DNA of 12,308 nt from Lachnospiraceae bacterium (GTDB taxonomy: Bacteria; Bacillota_A; Clostridia; Lachnospirales; Lachnospiraceae). This document shows, piece after piece, positions 1 through 8,626 of the stretch (position 1 is its first letter; every line of letters starts with the position of its first letter). Position numbers and translations under genes: made by a program. The notes under the pieces were generated by a model. That model had not been told where the DNA came from and did not search any database. It was given only the letters and a program-made list of their open reading frames with translations. Location of the stretch: assembly GCA_017621115.1 (NCBI GenBank), contig JAGATU010000074.1, positions 1 through 12,308 of the forward strand, given 5' to 3'.

Positions 1-1
1 A

Positions 2-559
2 ACTTTATATAATAAGAATAAAAAACTAATCGGATGGCTAAAAATAGCCGATACAAATATTGATTACCCCGTAATGCAGACTTCGAACAATGAATATTAT
101 CTGGATCACAATTATGACCAGGAATATGACAAGAACGGATCACTGTTTTTGGACAAGGATTGCAATGCGGCTTTCCCGAATACGAATATGATTATTTACG
201 GTCATCATATGAAATCAGGGAAGATGTTCGGTAATCTGAATTACTACGCAAAAGAAAGCTACTATAAGGAACATCCGCGTATCCAGTTTGATACGATTTA
301 TGAAGAAGGAATCTATGACATCATGTATGTATTCCGTTCCCGTATCTACAATGAGAACGAAGTGGTTTTCAAGTATTATCAGTTTTTTGATGTGAACTCG
401 GCTGACGAATTTTACTCCGCAATGGATGAGATGGCGCGCATGAGTTTATATGATACAGGCGTAACAGCAGAATACGGCGATAAGTTAATCACTCTGTCAA
501 CCTGCGATAATTCGGAGGAAGATGGACGTTTTGTCGTGGTAGCAAAGAAAGTAAATTAA
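2..559 (+). CDS. srtB: Class B sortase, C-terminal part (5' end outside window)
   Basis: This is a cysteine transpeptidase that would cut a C-terminal sorting signal and join the surface protein to peptidoglycan on the outer face of the membrane. The reading frame is open from base 2, so the ATG at 74 is an internal methionine; the signal anchor and first strands lie off the window. The visible 185 residues hold the class B signature: GSLFLD, then IIYGHHM with the catalytic His (codon 206-208), the nearby MFGNL, then TLSTC with the catalytic Cys (503-505), and GRFVVVAKK with the catalytic Arg (527-529). All three catalytic residues are intact, so the protein should be active. The next gene follows after 49 bases and both downstream proteins end in [ST]PxTG sorting signals, so they are its likely substrates. 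Class B sortases of Clostridia, such as that of Clostridioides difficile, are known to use PxTG-type rather than LPxTG motifs. The family call is firm; the substrate pairing is inferred. Confidence 0.93.
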   Translation, partial: TLYNKNKKLIGWLKIADTNIDYPVMQTSNNEYYLDHNYDQEYDKNGSLFLDKDCNAAFPNTNMIIYGHHMKSGKMFGNLNYYAKESYYKEHPRIQFDTIYEEGIYDIMYVFRSRIYNENEVVFKYYQFFDVNSADEFYSAMDEMARMSLYDTGVTAEYGDKLITLSTCDNSEEDGRFVVVAKKVN

Positions 560-591
560 TTTTTACATATTGGGTACAGTTTTTTACAAAC

Positions 592-598
592 GGAAAGG
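592..598 (+). promoter_or_regulatory. Ribosome binding site fixing the start of the 1688-residue wall protein
   Basis: GGAAAGG lies 10 bases before the ATG at 609. The same GGAAAGGC string precedes the ATG of the next gene (5692-5699), and both genes then begin ATGGCAAAA. An in-frame TTG at 570 would add 13 residues but has no ribosome binding site, so 609 is the better start. Confidence 0.7.
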
Positions 599-608
599 CA
601 CGGTTGAT

Positions 609-3600
609 ATGGCAAAATCTGTATTAAAAAAGAAAAAAACGAATAGGAGACTGAAGAAGAGTGTCCGCAGGACGCTTGGTGCGCTTTGCATGATGACGGC
701 GATTATCGTTGCGGCGATTCCGTTCCCGGATGCAGCAGCGGATGACGGTTCTGCCGCGTCAGGCGGTACAGGTTCGGATCCTATAGGGTATCCATATTCG
801 TATAGCGATGATGTAAATGAGGAAGATTATTTAACAATTACGGATTCCATGAATGAGGGTGCTGATATCATAGATACATCTGTGAATTATTATAAATATA
901 CCTATGATGAAGACGGTAATGTGACATCGACCCCAAATGGGGAGTATTATGATAAGAGCCATACTGCCTATACTATTTACCAGAACAGTAGTGGTGTCTG
1001 GCAGATGGACTGGCAGTTCGAATATTATGCCAACAGTAATAATGAAGATGGTCTGATTACCAAATATAATGGTCAGTATGCAAGAGAAGTAGTTAATCTG
1101 GAATATCAGGTATATGCAGATTATATTTATTTGACAGAGAAAGATTATAATGCGTTCCTGTCAAAGGATACTGATGAGAGTGGAATAATTCCGGAAGAGA
1201 ATATAGTGAATGCATATTGTAAGATGGATGCCAATATTGAATCTCCGGATGCAGATGATTGTAAAGTAAGAGATAAAAAGGTTAAGACCTTATATCATCA
1301 ATATATTATGGAAGGCGATCCAAATGATGCAGTCAAATACCCTTCCGGCAATTCGACTACAGAATTTTACACAGTTCATTTTAATAAAGAGTATTCACAA
1401 TATATAACGGATTATCAGGCATATATAACTTATACTAATAAAACAGAAGAAGAGAAAAAGGAAATTCCTGAGGTATTCGCGCCACAGCCTTTGGTTAAGA
1501 CATATGCGGATGTATATAAGACTGATCAGGAACGTACACAGTTTTTCTGTGATCAGGTATTTGGTGGTGGTACGCCTATGGAACTGGTCGGTGTTCGACT
1601 TCGTACAGCATCAGAGGCGGAAGAAGATACAGTTTATGTTCCACGATTGTTGAATAATCCGACAAGCAAGCCGGCACAGATTAACGGTTTATTATACTGG
1701 GTTGATAATAATTTATTCCTGGCTGACAAAACTAACTCTATTGCCGGAATTGCTAAGAATGCGTTTAAGGGTGTAACTAACGTAACAACCCTTACTATGG
1801 CAAAAGAAATTGACTTTGTTGGAGACTGTGCGTTTGAAGGAAGTTTTGTTCAGGATGTAACTTTTGTTAAAGGTGCCAAAATTGGTAACGGTGCATTTAA
1901 AAATTGTCAGGATCTTGTTAATGTTGACATGACGGCAGGTGTAAGGGAAATTGGTGCAGAAGCATTCAGTGGTACTGCATTAACGAATGTGGTATTACCA
2001 AATACGATTGAAGTAGTTGGTGCAGGGGCGTTTTATAATTGTAAATCGTTACAAGATGTTGTTTTTAATGATACTGCCAATACAGTAATCAATGAATATG
2101 TATTCTTTGATTGTCCGGCACTTAACAATGTTAATTTCGGCAAATCGACAATTACCGAAATTGGGAAATGTGCGTTTGCGCTTGATATGGTACCAACAGG
2201 AAATATGAGGACATTTAATTTTCCTAACTCCATAGCAAGTGGTACCTCCATTGGAGAATATTTCTTTGGTGGAAGAACAAATCTGGTAGATGTTGTAATG
2301 CCGACTAATTTAGGTACGGCGGCACCTTCCAAATTAAAAAGTAACATCTTTTACAATTGTTCAGGGCTTGGCTCAGTAACATTCCCAGAGACCTGTTACA
2401 ATATTGGATACGAAAGAACGGCTGATGAAAAAACAAGCACAATATTTAATGATGTAAAAAATCCTAATTTCTATGTACGCGGACCTAAGACAGATGGCGC
2501 GGGTGGTGTAGCAGCAGCCAGAAAGGATACTTGGGTATGTAAGTTCGGTGATGCAGCAGATGATTCCGTTAAGAATGTTCCGTACGTTTATAATGAAAAC
2601 GGACAGGATTACTATGAAATCTGTGATGAGTTAGGATATTTATCCGTAATTGACGGAGCAGGAACTCTCGTATCCAGCCAGTTTATGCCGGGAGCAACAA
2701 AACAAGATATTGGTGAAGCAACGCAAAATGCAGATGGTACATGGACTGTAAAGAATCCGTATGAAATACCTGCAACGGTTGGTAATACAAAAGTTACCGG
2801 AATTGCGGATGGTTGTTTTACCGGAACAGACGGTATTTTGAATAATATTGTTGCACTTAAGATTGAAGATGGTAGTGATATTACTGAAATCGGGGACAAT
2901 GTATTCAAGGGCGCTCCAAAATTAAAACATGTATATATCGGTGACAGTGTTACTTCAATCGGTAACGATTCATTTGCGGAATGTGGTGAGTTAGGACGTG
3001 TAGAAATCGGTAAATCCATTACTTCCATCGGTAGCGGTGCATTTGAGAACTGTCCAAAACTTGAATATATGAAGTTTTCAATACCGGATGCAATAACCGA
3101 TATGACAATTGGTGAGAATGCATTCAGTACCAGTGGTGATAAATTAACAATTGAAGGTGCGGTTGATGCAAATTACGGACCATTTAAGTGGGCAATGGAT
3201 CCATCCTGCTTTATGGATCCGGTAAAGGGTGTACGAGTATTGTATAAATCCCCGTCACCACAGAATATGTCTGTTATTTTGGATAATAAGAATAATATGC
3301 CTACTTTGGTAGATTATCCGAGAATTGACAGTTTGCCAAATGATCCGGTATATGACGAAGACGGAAGTACGGTTCTGATTAAGGGATTGAAAGACCGATA
3401 TGAAGAATTCGGAGACGCCGGTGAATATACAACAGGCGAACGTGCATTAATCGATGCGTGTTTGAATGTAAAGATTCCAAGTGGTATCAAGTCCATTGAC
3501 GCGCAGGCATATTTCAATAATTCATCCGAACCAAAAGATGGTGTAACGGTTAATAACGGATTAAATAATGAATATAGTATTAAGTCATACTTCTATGATG

Positions 3601-5675
3601 GCGGTTCCTTAGGTGATATATACGAAGTATATAAAGGGGATGGCCAGGAGCGTGGCGGATTGTTCAGTGGATATTTTGATGAATTTGAGGATCCGGCTGC
3701 CGTAGGTAAAGATGAAAATGAACAGATTGAATACGGTAATGACTATATTCAAACCATCCAGATGGAAGATGTAGAATATCTCCCTGACAACTGTTTCTAC
3801 AGCTGTGAAAATCTGCAGAATGTACTTTGGACCGATGCCATGCAGGATGTTGGAAGTGTTCCGTTTGAACTTTCTACAAAGATGTTAACAGCAAGCGGTA
3901 GTAGTGCATACACTTGTGAGAACGGTATTTTATACAAGAATAATGCAGATGGTTCGAAGACTTTAGTGGAGTGTTTTGCATCCAGAGGTGCGGATGAAGG
4001 ACCTGGTGTATCCACAATTTCCTTCAAGAATGACCCGTTACTGACTAATGTAACGGAAATTGAACCGGGAGCATTCAGAAATTGTAAAGAAATTATTTCA
4101 GCTGACTTTGTTAACGGCGGAACCGTGAAGTTTACAGCTATTCCGGAAGAATGTTTCAAGGGTGCGGAATTACTTGCATATGCTTATTTACCTGCTAATG
4201 TGAATTATATCGGAAGAGAAGCATTTGCTGATACCGGTAAGTCTACGGATGTTTGGGTATACAGTGACCGTGCCGTTTTGGGTGAAAAGGTATTTGGAAG
4301 CGGTGATGAAAAGGTATCAAAACCTAAGATTACTGCGTATGAGGATTCCGGTATACGTCAGCAGGCAAGAGAACAGGGAATTGATGTTTCCGAAACAATT
4401 CCAACAGATGGCTCATTAACGGTTACATTCTTTGTACGTGTAGATGATAAATTAACAGAAGTTGCTAAAGTTACAGGCGTACAACCGGGTGACAGTGTCA
4501 GAAAAGATGCTCCGGATGAGGTTGATCTTGCAGATTATATTCCTGAAGGATATGAATTGACCGGATGGGAAGGAACAGAAGATATCAATAATATTACAAC
4601 CAACTGTTTCTTTATTGCTACGATTACGTATAAAGATTCCATTGATACCGATGGTGACGGTATTCCGGATACACCAAAGCCTGGTGATGGCAATAACGGT
4701 AACACCGGTAATAACGGTAACACAGGCAATAATGGCAACAACGGTAATGGCGGTAGCGGCAACGGTGGCTCCGGTGATGGCGGTAACGGCGGCTCAGGCG
4801 GCGGTTCAGGATCGGGCGACAGTTCAAGCCCAAGTAAATATACCTTAACTGTTGTATACGGTGATGGTTCCGGTGTTTATGCGGCAGGAACAAAGGTTAT
4901 TATTTCAGCGATTGAACCACCTGCAGGTAAGGAGTTCTACAAGTGGACAACTACCAATACAGGTGTAACCATTACAAGTGCCACAAGTGCGGCAACAACG
5001 GTTAAGACAACTAATTCCGATGCGGTTGTAACAGCTACATACCGTGATAAGAGTTCGGTAAGCAGCAATGCAGTTAACCGTAAGCCAATCGGAAGCAGTG
5101 GTTCTACCGTACAGATTACAAAGCCTGGTATTTCCAATACCGATAAGGCCTATGCATCTGTAAGCGGATCAACCGATAACTTTATTATTAAGATTACGGA
5201 AAGCACGGAAGCGGCCAATGCGGTTGCGACAGCACTTTCCAACAAATATTTTGACATGAATCCGATTAAGTATTTTGCAATGGATATTTCTCTCTATGAC
5301 AAGAATGGAAATAAGGTAACAAATACAAACGGACTTTCTGTAAATGTTACAATGCCGATACCGGATGCTTTGGTACAGTACGGCGGTAACAATAAGGTGG
5401 GAGCAGTAGTAAACGGTAATGTTTTGGAAGATTTGAACTGTAAGTTTACAACAGTTGACGGTATTCCATGTGTAACCTTTACCGCAACACATTTCTCACC
5501 ATATACCATTTATGTTGATACATCCAACTTATCAGTGAATACACTGGACAGCACGCCGAAGACAGGTGACGGAATCCATCCGAAGTGGTTTGTATCAATT
5601 GCACTTGCGTGTATTTCATTGATTCTGTTTATGAAACGTGACAAAGTGGTAGCACCTAGAAAAATCACTGTATAA
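609..5675 (+). CDS. Giant BspA-like leucine-rich-repeat surface protein with sortase signal
   Basis: This is a 1688-residue secreted protein probably fixed to the cell wall, with a likely adhesion or binding role by analogy with BspA-family proteins. In order: a basic N-terminus and hydrophobic core with likely cleavage after Ala44; an unrecognised Tyr- and Asn-rich region (45-357, 14 Tyr in its first 100 residues); about 20 LRR_5 repeats of the AFxxCxxL...IGxxAF type, in blocks near 358-617, 730-843, 1047-1091 and 1148-1211, the last followed by a tail to about 1262; an InlB-like beta repeat (about 1268-1344, ending EGYELTGWEG...); a calcium-type DTDGDGIPD (1346-1354); a Gly/Asn-rich linker (1355-1409); a second, divergent InlB-type repeat (1410-1480); a C-terminal beta module with MPIP (1582) and THFSPYTIY (1627-1635); then TPKTG (1649-1653), a membrane span (about 1661-1675) and basic residues. 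It is probably co-transcribed with the sortase gene upstream. The ligand is unknown. The surface-protein call is firm; the function is not. Confidence 0.92.
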   Translation: MAKSVLKKKKTNRRLKKSVRRTLGALCMMTAIIVAAIPFPDAAADDGSAASGGTGSDPIGYPYSYSDDVNEEDYLTITDSMNEGADIIDTSVNYYKYTYDEDGNVTSTPNGEYYDKSHTAYTIYQNSSGVWQMDWQFEYYANSNNEDGLITKYNGQYAREVVNLEYQVYADYIYLTEKDYNAFLSKDTDESGIIPEENIVNAYCKMDANIESPDADDCKVRDKKVKTLYHQYIMEGDPNDAVKYPSGNSTTEFYTVHFNKEYSQYITDYQAYITYTNKTEEEKKEIPEVFAPQPLVKTYADVYKTDQERTQFFCDQVFGGGTPMELVGVRLRTASEAEEDTVYVPRLLNNPTSKPAQINGLLYWVDNNLFLADKTNSIAGIAKNAFKGVTNVTTLTMAKEIDFVGDCAFEGSFVQDVTFVKGAKIGNGAFKNCQDLVNVDMTAGVREIGAEAFSGTALTNVVLPNTIEVVGAGAFYNCKSLQDVVFNDTANTVINEYVFFDCPALNNVNFGKSTITEIGKCAFALDMVPTGNMRTFNFPNSIASGTSIGEYFFGGRTNLVDVVMPTNLGTAAPSKLKSNIFYNCSGLGSVTFPETCYNIGYERTADEKTSTIFNDVKNPNFYVRGPKTDGAGGVAAARKDTWVCKFGDAADDSVKNVPYVYNENGQDYYEICDELGYLSVIDGAGTLVSSQFMPGATKQDIGEATQNADGTWTVKNPYEIPATVGNTKVTGIADGCFTGTDGILNNIVALKIEDGSDITEIGDNVFKGAPKLKHVYIGDSVTSIGNDSFAECGELGRVEIGKSITSIGSGAFENCPKLEYMKFSIPDAITDMTIGENAFSTSGDKLTIEGAVDANYGPFKWAMDPSCFMDPVKGVRVLYKSPSPQNMSVILDNKNNMPTLVDYPRIDSLPNDPVYDEDGSTVLIKGLKDRYEEFGDAGEYTTGERALIDACLNVKIPSGIKSIDAQAYFNNSSEPKDGVTVNNGLNNEYSIKSYFYDGGSLGDIYEVYKGDGQERGGLFSGYFDEFEDPAAVGKDENEQIEYGNDYIQTIQMEDVEYLPDNCFYSCENLQNVLWTDAMQDVGSVPFELSTKMLTASGSSAYTCENGILYKNNADGSKTLVECFASRGADEGPGVSTISFKNDPLLTNVTEIEPGAFRNCKEIISADFVNGGTVKFTAIPEECFKGAELLAYAYLPANVNYIGREAFADTGKSTDVWVYSDRAVLGEKVFGSGDEKVSKPKITAYEDSGIRQQAREQGIDVSETIPTDGSLTVTFFVRVDDKLTEVAKVTGVQPGDSVRKDAPDEVDLADYIPEGYELTGWEGTEDINNITTNCFFIATITYKDSIDTDGDGIPDTPKPGDGNNGNTGNNGNTGNNGNNGNGGSGNGGSGDGGNGGSGGGSGSGDSSSPSKYTLTVVYGDGSGVYAAGTKVIISAIEPPAGKEFYKWTTTNTGVTITSATSAATTVKTTNSDAVVTATYRDKSSVSSNAVNRKPIGSSGSTVQITKPGISNTDKAYASVSGSTDNFIIKITESTEAANAVATALSNKYFDMNPIKYFAMDISLYDKNGNKVTNTNGLSVNVTMPIPDALVQYGGNNKVGAVVNGNVLEDLNCKFTTVDGIPCVTFTATHFSPYTIYVDTSNLSVNTLDSTPKTGDGIHPKWFVSIALACISLILFMKRDKVVAPRKITV
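4692..4813 (+). repeat. Imperfect 18-bp tandem repeat encoding a Gly/Asn/Ser-rich linker
   Basis: Three clear 18-bp units (4692-4709, 4710-4727, 4728-4745) encode NNGNTG, NNGNTG and NNGNNG. They decay downstream into GGSGNG- and GGSGSG-type sequence to about 4813. The repeat keeps the reading frame and codes for a flexible, protease-resistant-looking spacer between the leucine-rich-repeat part and the wall-proximal domains. Such a tract can change length by slippage without a frameshift. Confidence 0.8.
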
Positions 5676-5691
5676 TTAGTTACAGTTGATT

Positions 5692-5698
5692 GGAAAGG
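5692..5698 (+). promoter_or_regulatory. Ribosome binding site fixing the start of the 946-residue wall protein
   Basis: GGAAAGG is 8 bases before the ATG at 5707. An in-frame TTG at 5686 would place this site inside the coding region and add 7 non-signal-like residues, so the ATG at 5707 is preferred. The site and first codons match those of the preceding gene. Confidence 0.75.
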
Positions 5699-5706
5699 CG
5701 TCTTAC

Positions 5707-8547
5707 ATGGCAAAATTAATTCGCAGGGTAATGGGAGCGGTTCTGCTGATTACAGCAGTAATTGTGACCCAGATACCGATGCCGGATGTATTTGCGGCAA
5801 ACGGAGTGGAAGACTTTCAAAGGGACGAGGATAAGCTCGTAAAATATGCAGGCACGGCAACAGCCGTGTCTGTTCCTGATGCAGTCAGAATTATCGGTGC
5901 GGAAGCTTTTGCCGAAAACGAAGATATCGGTACTGTGAATGTCGGTAAGAATACCGAAGAAATCGAAGCCTCAGCATTTGCGGAATGTAAATACTTAACC
6001 AGTGTGACATTGCCAAAGAACGTTATTACATTGGATGATTTTGTATTCAGCGGATGTGATTATCTTTCCAAAGTTACAATCGGTGAGAATCTGGAAAGTA
6101 TTGGCGAGGGCGTTTTTGCAGGATGTAATTCCCTTTCTACACTTTTGATAGATGAAGATAACCCGTATTTTAAGTTAAATAAAGGCGCATTGTACGATGC
6201 CAAGGGTGAGACATTAATTGCTTATCTTGGCGGTTATGGCGCGGACACCTATAATATGCCGGACACGGTAAAGGATATATACAAGTATTCTTTCTGGGGT
6301 AATGATACGATGGAGTACGTCCATTTGAGTTCGTATCTGGATTCGATTCCGGGATATGCATTTTCCAACTGCAGAAGCCTGCGTAATATTACATTGCCAT
6401 ATTCGGTTGATTCCATTGAGGCAAAAGCCTTTGAAAACTGTGTATCTTTGACGGATGTAGTGATTCCGGCTTCGGTTACTTATATAGATCCGACAGCATT
6501 TGACGGATGCCGTAAATTGAATATTATTGCTGACAAGGGTACGGCAGGTTATGAATTTTACCAGAATTATTTGGCCCGTCTTGCAGTAGAAGAAGCAGAA
6601 AGAGAAGAATTGCTTGTACCGGGAACGGCAGAGGAAGAAGTTACACAGGAAAATGTCGATGAACTTACGGTTGTAGATGCCAGTAAAGACCCAAGTAATG
6701 TGGAATATATGCCATCCTATGACCCACTTTCTACACCGGAAGATGCTTCTGTAAAAGCTAAGTCTTTGGTAGTTGGCGGTAATGCGGTATTGTTCCTTGA
6801 TTCCAAGCAGGCAGTTGTTTACGACGGAAGCAGTAATTTTGCGAGCAATAATTATAAATATGTAAATGATTCCAACGAAGTCGTGGTGGGCTCAAATCCA
6901 CAGAGTACACAGCCTTCAGGCAGTACAAATAATGATGTTATTTATGACCAGACAAAGGGCGGTTATTTACCTAAATATGCACTGCTTGATAATGCAGTTG
7001 CATCCCAGGGATTTTACAATGACCGTACTTTGACTGATTACAAAGTTCCAAGCGGTGTTAGCAGAATCGGTGATTTTGCATATGCAAGAAGTAGTATGAC
7101 TTCGCTTTCCATTCCGCAGGGAGTAACGAGTATCGGTTACGGCGCCTTTTATCACTGTGATGGTTTGACAGATATTAGTATTCCTTCTTCCGTCACCGAG
7201 ATAGAACCGTATGCATTTAACAATACTCCGTATTTAAACAATTTTTTAAACGATACTTCCAAAGGACCGTTTTTAATTGTCGGAGATGGTATTTTGCTTG
7301 CTTATAACGGCAGATATGCAGAGGTTCAGATTCCGGAAGGAGTTAAGAGCATTGCCCCCGGTGCTTTCAGTAAGCATGGTGAGATGTATTCGGTTATTTT
7401 ACCAAGTACACTTACTTCAATCGGTGAAGATGCCTTCAGTGAATGTGTAAATCTTGCCAAAGTGACCGGTGGTGATAATCTTGTAAAGATTGCAGACCGT
7501 GCATTTATGGGTTGTCCAATCGGTACATTTAATGTGCCTGCGACTGTTAAAGAAATCGGTCTTAGGGCAATTGATTTTACCGGAACGGGCAAGACACAGG
7601 AGAGCAAGGTTGTTGTATTTGAAGCATCAAAACTTCCGGTTATATCTTTCGGAAAAGATTCCATGCGCCTGGGCAATACCGATTATCGTAAAGATGCATT
7701 GAATGATGTACAGATTGTAGTCGTTCCGGATAATTGTGATAGTTATGAAAATACGGTTCTGGATTCATCCTTACCGGGATTTGCGGGACTGATTGTATCA
7801 CTGGAAACGGATTCACAGGGGCTTAAGACAGGTAATGTAAAGATTAAAGAGAGTCTTGTTCCTTCTACAGAAAGCTTATCGCAGTTGCCGGATACTTTTA
7901 TCGTAAACGGTACACAGTATACGTTACCGATAGCAGAATACAAACTATCAGCAAATCGTCATACGACGACAAAGTCTAAGGAAGTTCCCGTACTGTTTAA
8001 CGGTAACACCAATGTAAATGTAACGGCTTCATTTTCAAGTGAGCAGGAAGTCGGTACATTGGTTATCAATACCGATGATGGTTCTAAGAGCAGACTTCAG
8101 AATGCATATAAAGAGTTGTTTGGCGGCGAAGCACCGGCAATGGAAGCGTATAATATTACGCTTACCGATTCGACGGGCTGTATTCCGATTACCAAATTCG
8201 GCAAAGAAGAATTAGCGATTACCATGCCGATACCGGAAGGAATAGAAGGAAACCGCTATCGTGTGATTTGTCTGGATGAAGACGGGCAGTTGGAAGAAGT
8301 TAATTCCGTTATGAGAGAAGGAAGTATTACCTTTACAACGACTCATTTATCCGACTATGCAATCTATGCAACCGGAAATGAAGCAGCGTCCCTGTCTTTA
8401 CAGAACGGTAAATTAGTTACCAATTTTAAGAAAGATGAATCGCCGGATACCGGAGATTACAGTTTACCGGTTAACTACGTGATATCGGTAGGATTGGCGG
8501 CTCTTGGTATGATATTTATTTTATTCAGGAAGAAAAAAGAAATATAG
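5707..8547 (+). CDS. BspA-like leucine-rich-repeat surface protein with sortase signal
   Basis: This is a 946-residue secreted, probably wall-anchored protein. The signal peptide has a short basic start, a hydrophobic core and likely cleavage after VFA at residue 30. Two leucine-rich-repeat blocks of the LRR_5/BspA type follow: about eight repeats at 53-289 (for example ASAFAEC, EGVFAGC, GYAFSNC, AKAFENC) and about six at 442-625 (YGAFYHC, EDAFSEC, DRAFMGC). Between them lies an acidic stretch with EEAEREE (about 290-320) and a beta-rich insert. Residues 630-813 match nothing I recognise. A C-terminal module (about 814-887) with MPIP at 840-843 and TTHLSDYAIY is related to the one in the preceding protein. 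SPDTG (912-916), a hydrophobic span (about 922-940) and FRKKKEI end the protein. It starts 31 bases after the preceding gene and is the last gene before a terminator. It is most likely a second substrate of the sortase and a paralogue of its neighbour; the ligand is unknown. Confidence 0.92.
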   Translation: MAKLIRRVMGAVLLITAVIVTQIPMPDVFAANGVEDFQRDEDKLVKYAGTATAVSVPDAVRIIGAEAFAENEDIGTVNVGKNTEEIEASAFAECKYLTSVTLPKNVITLDDFVFSGCDYLSKVTIGENLESIGEGVFAGCNSLSTLLIDEDNPYFKLNKGALYDAKGETLIAYLGGYGADTYNMPDTVKDIYKYSFWGNDTMEYVHLSSYLDSIPGYAFSNCRSLRNITLPYSVDSIEAKAFENCVSLTDVVIPASVTYIDPTAFDGCRKLNIIADKGTAGYEFYQNYLARLAVEEAEREELLVPGTAEEEVTQENVDELTVVDASKDPSNVEYMPSYDPLSTPEDASVKAKSLVVGGNAVLFLDSKQAVVYDGSSNFASNNYKYVNDSNEVVVGSNPQSTQPSGSTNNDVIYDQTKGGYLPKYALLDNAVASQGFYNDRTLTDYKVPSGVSRIGDFAYARSSMTSLSIPQGVTSIGYGAFYHCDGLTDISIPSSVTEIEPYAFNNTPYLNNFLNDTSKGPFLIVGDGILLAYNGRYAEVQIPEGVKSIAPGAFSKHGEMYSVILPSTLTSIGEDAFSECVNLAKVTGGDNLVKIADRAFMGCPIGTFNVPATVKEIGLRAIDFTGTGKTQESKVVVFEASKLPVISFGKDSMRLGNTDYRKDALNDVQIVVVPDNCDSYENTVLDSSLPGFAGLIVSLETDSQGLKTGNVKIKESLVPSTESLSQLPDTFIVNGTQYTLPIAEYKLSANRHTTTKSKEVPVLFNGNTNVNVTASFSSEQEVGTLVINTDDGSKSRLQNAYKELFGGEAPAMEAYNITLTDSTGCIPITKFGKEELAITMPIPEGIEGNRYRVICLDEDGQLEEVNSVMREGSITFTTTHLSDYAIYATGNEAASLSLQNGKLVTNFKKDESPDTGDYSLPVNYVISVGLAALGMIFILFRKKKEI

Positions 8548-8557
8548 AATGGATAAT

Positions 8558-8587
8558 AAAACAGTGTCGGAAAACGGCACTGTTTTT
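8558..8587 (+). terminator. Intrinsic terminator closing the sortase/surface-protein operon
   Basis: A stem pairs AAAACAGTGTCG (8558-8569, with one T-G wobble) with CGGCACTGTTTT (8575-8586) around the loop GAAAA, and is followed by a T run. It begins 10 bases after the stop codon at 8545-8547. It separates the surface operon from the metabolic operon, which has its own promoter. Confidence 0.9.
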
Positions 8588-8626
8588 ATGTTGAAAAAAG
8601 AATTCTCACTTTTTTACGTTAATGCA

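Noticed and set aside
570..608. In-frame TTG at 570 as the start of the 1688-residue protein
   Set aside because: No ribosome binding site precedes it; the ATG at 609 has GGAAAGG upstream and gives a typical signal peptide start.
4692..4813. 18-bp direct repeats as a CRISPR-like array or mobile element trace
   Set aside because: The units are contiguous without spacers, in frame, and encode a Gly/Asn linker.
4535..4893. Open frames on both strands over the Gly-rich linker with Pro/Leu- or His/Arg-rich products
   Set aside because: They are by-products of the repetitive coding sequence, with no ribosome binding site and low-complexity products.
8594..8615. Inverted repeat AAAAAAG ... CTTTTTT upstream of the promoter
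   Set aside because: It is a low-complexity A/T match with an 8-base loop next to a much better terminator; likely chance or simply A/T-rich promoter-upstream DNA.
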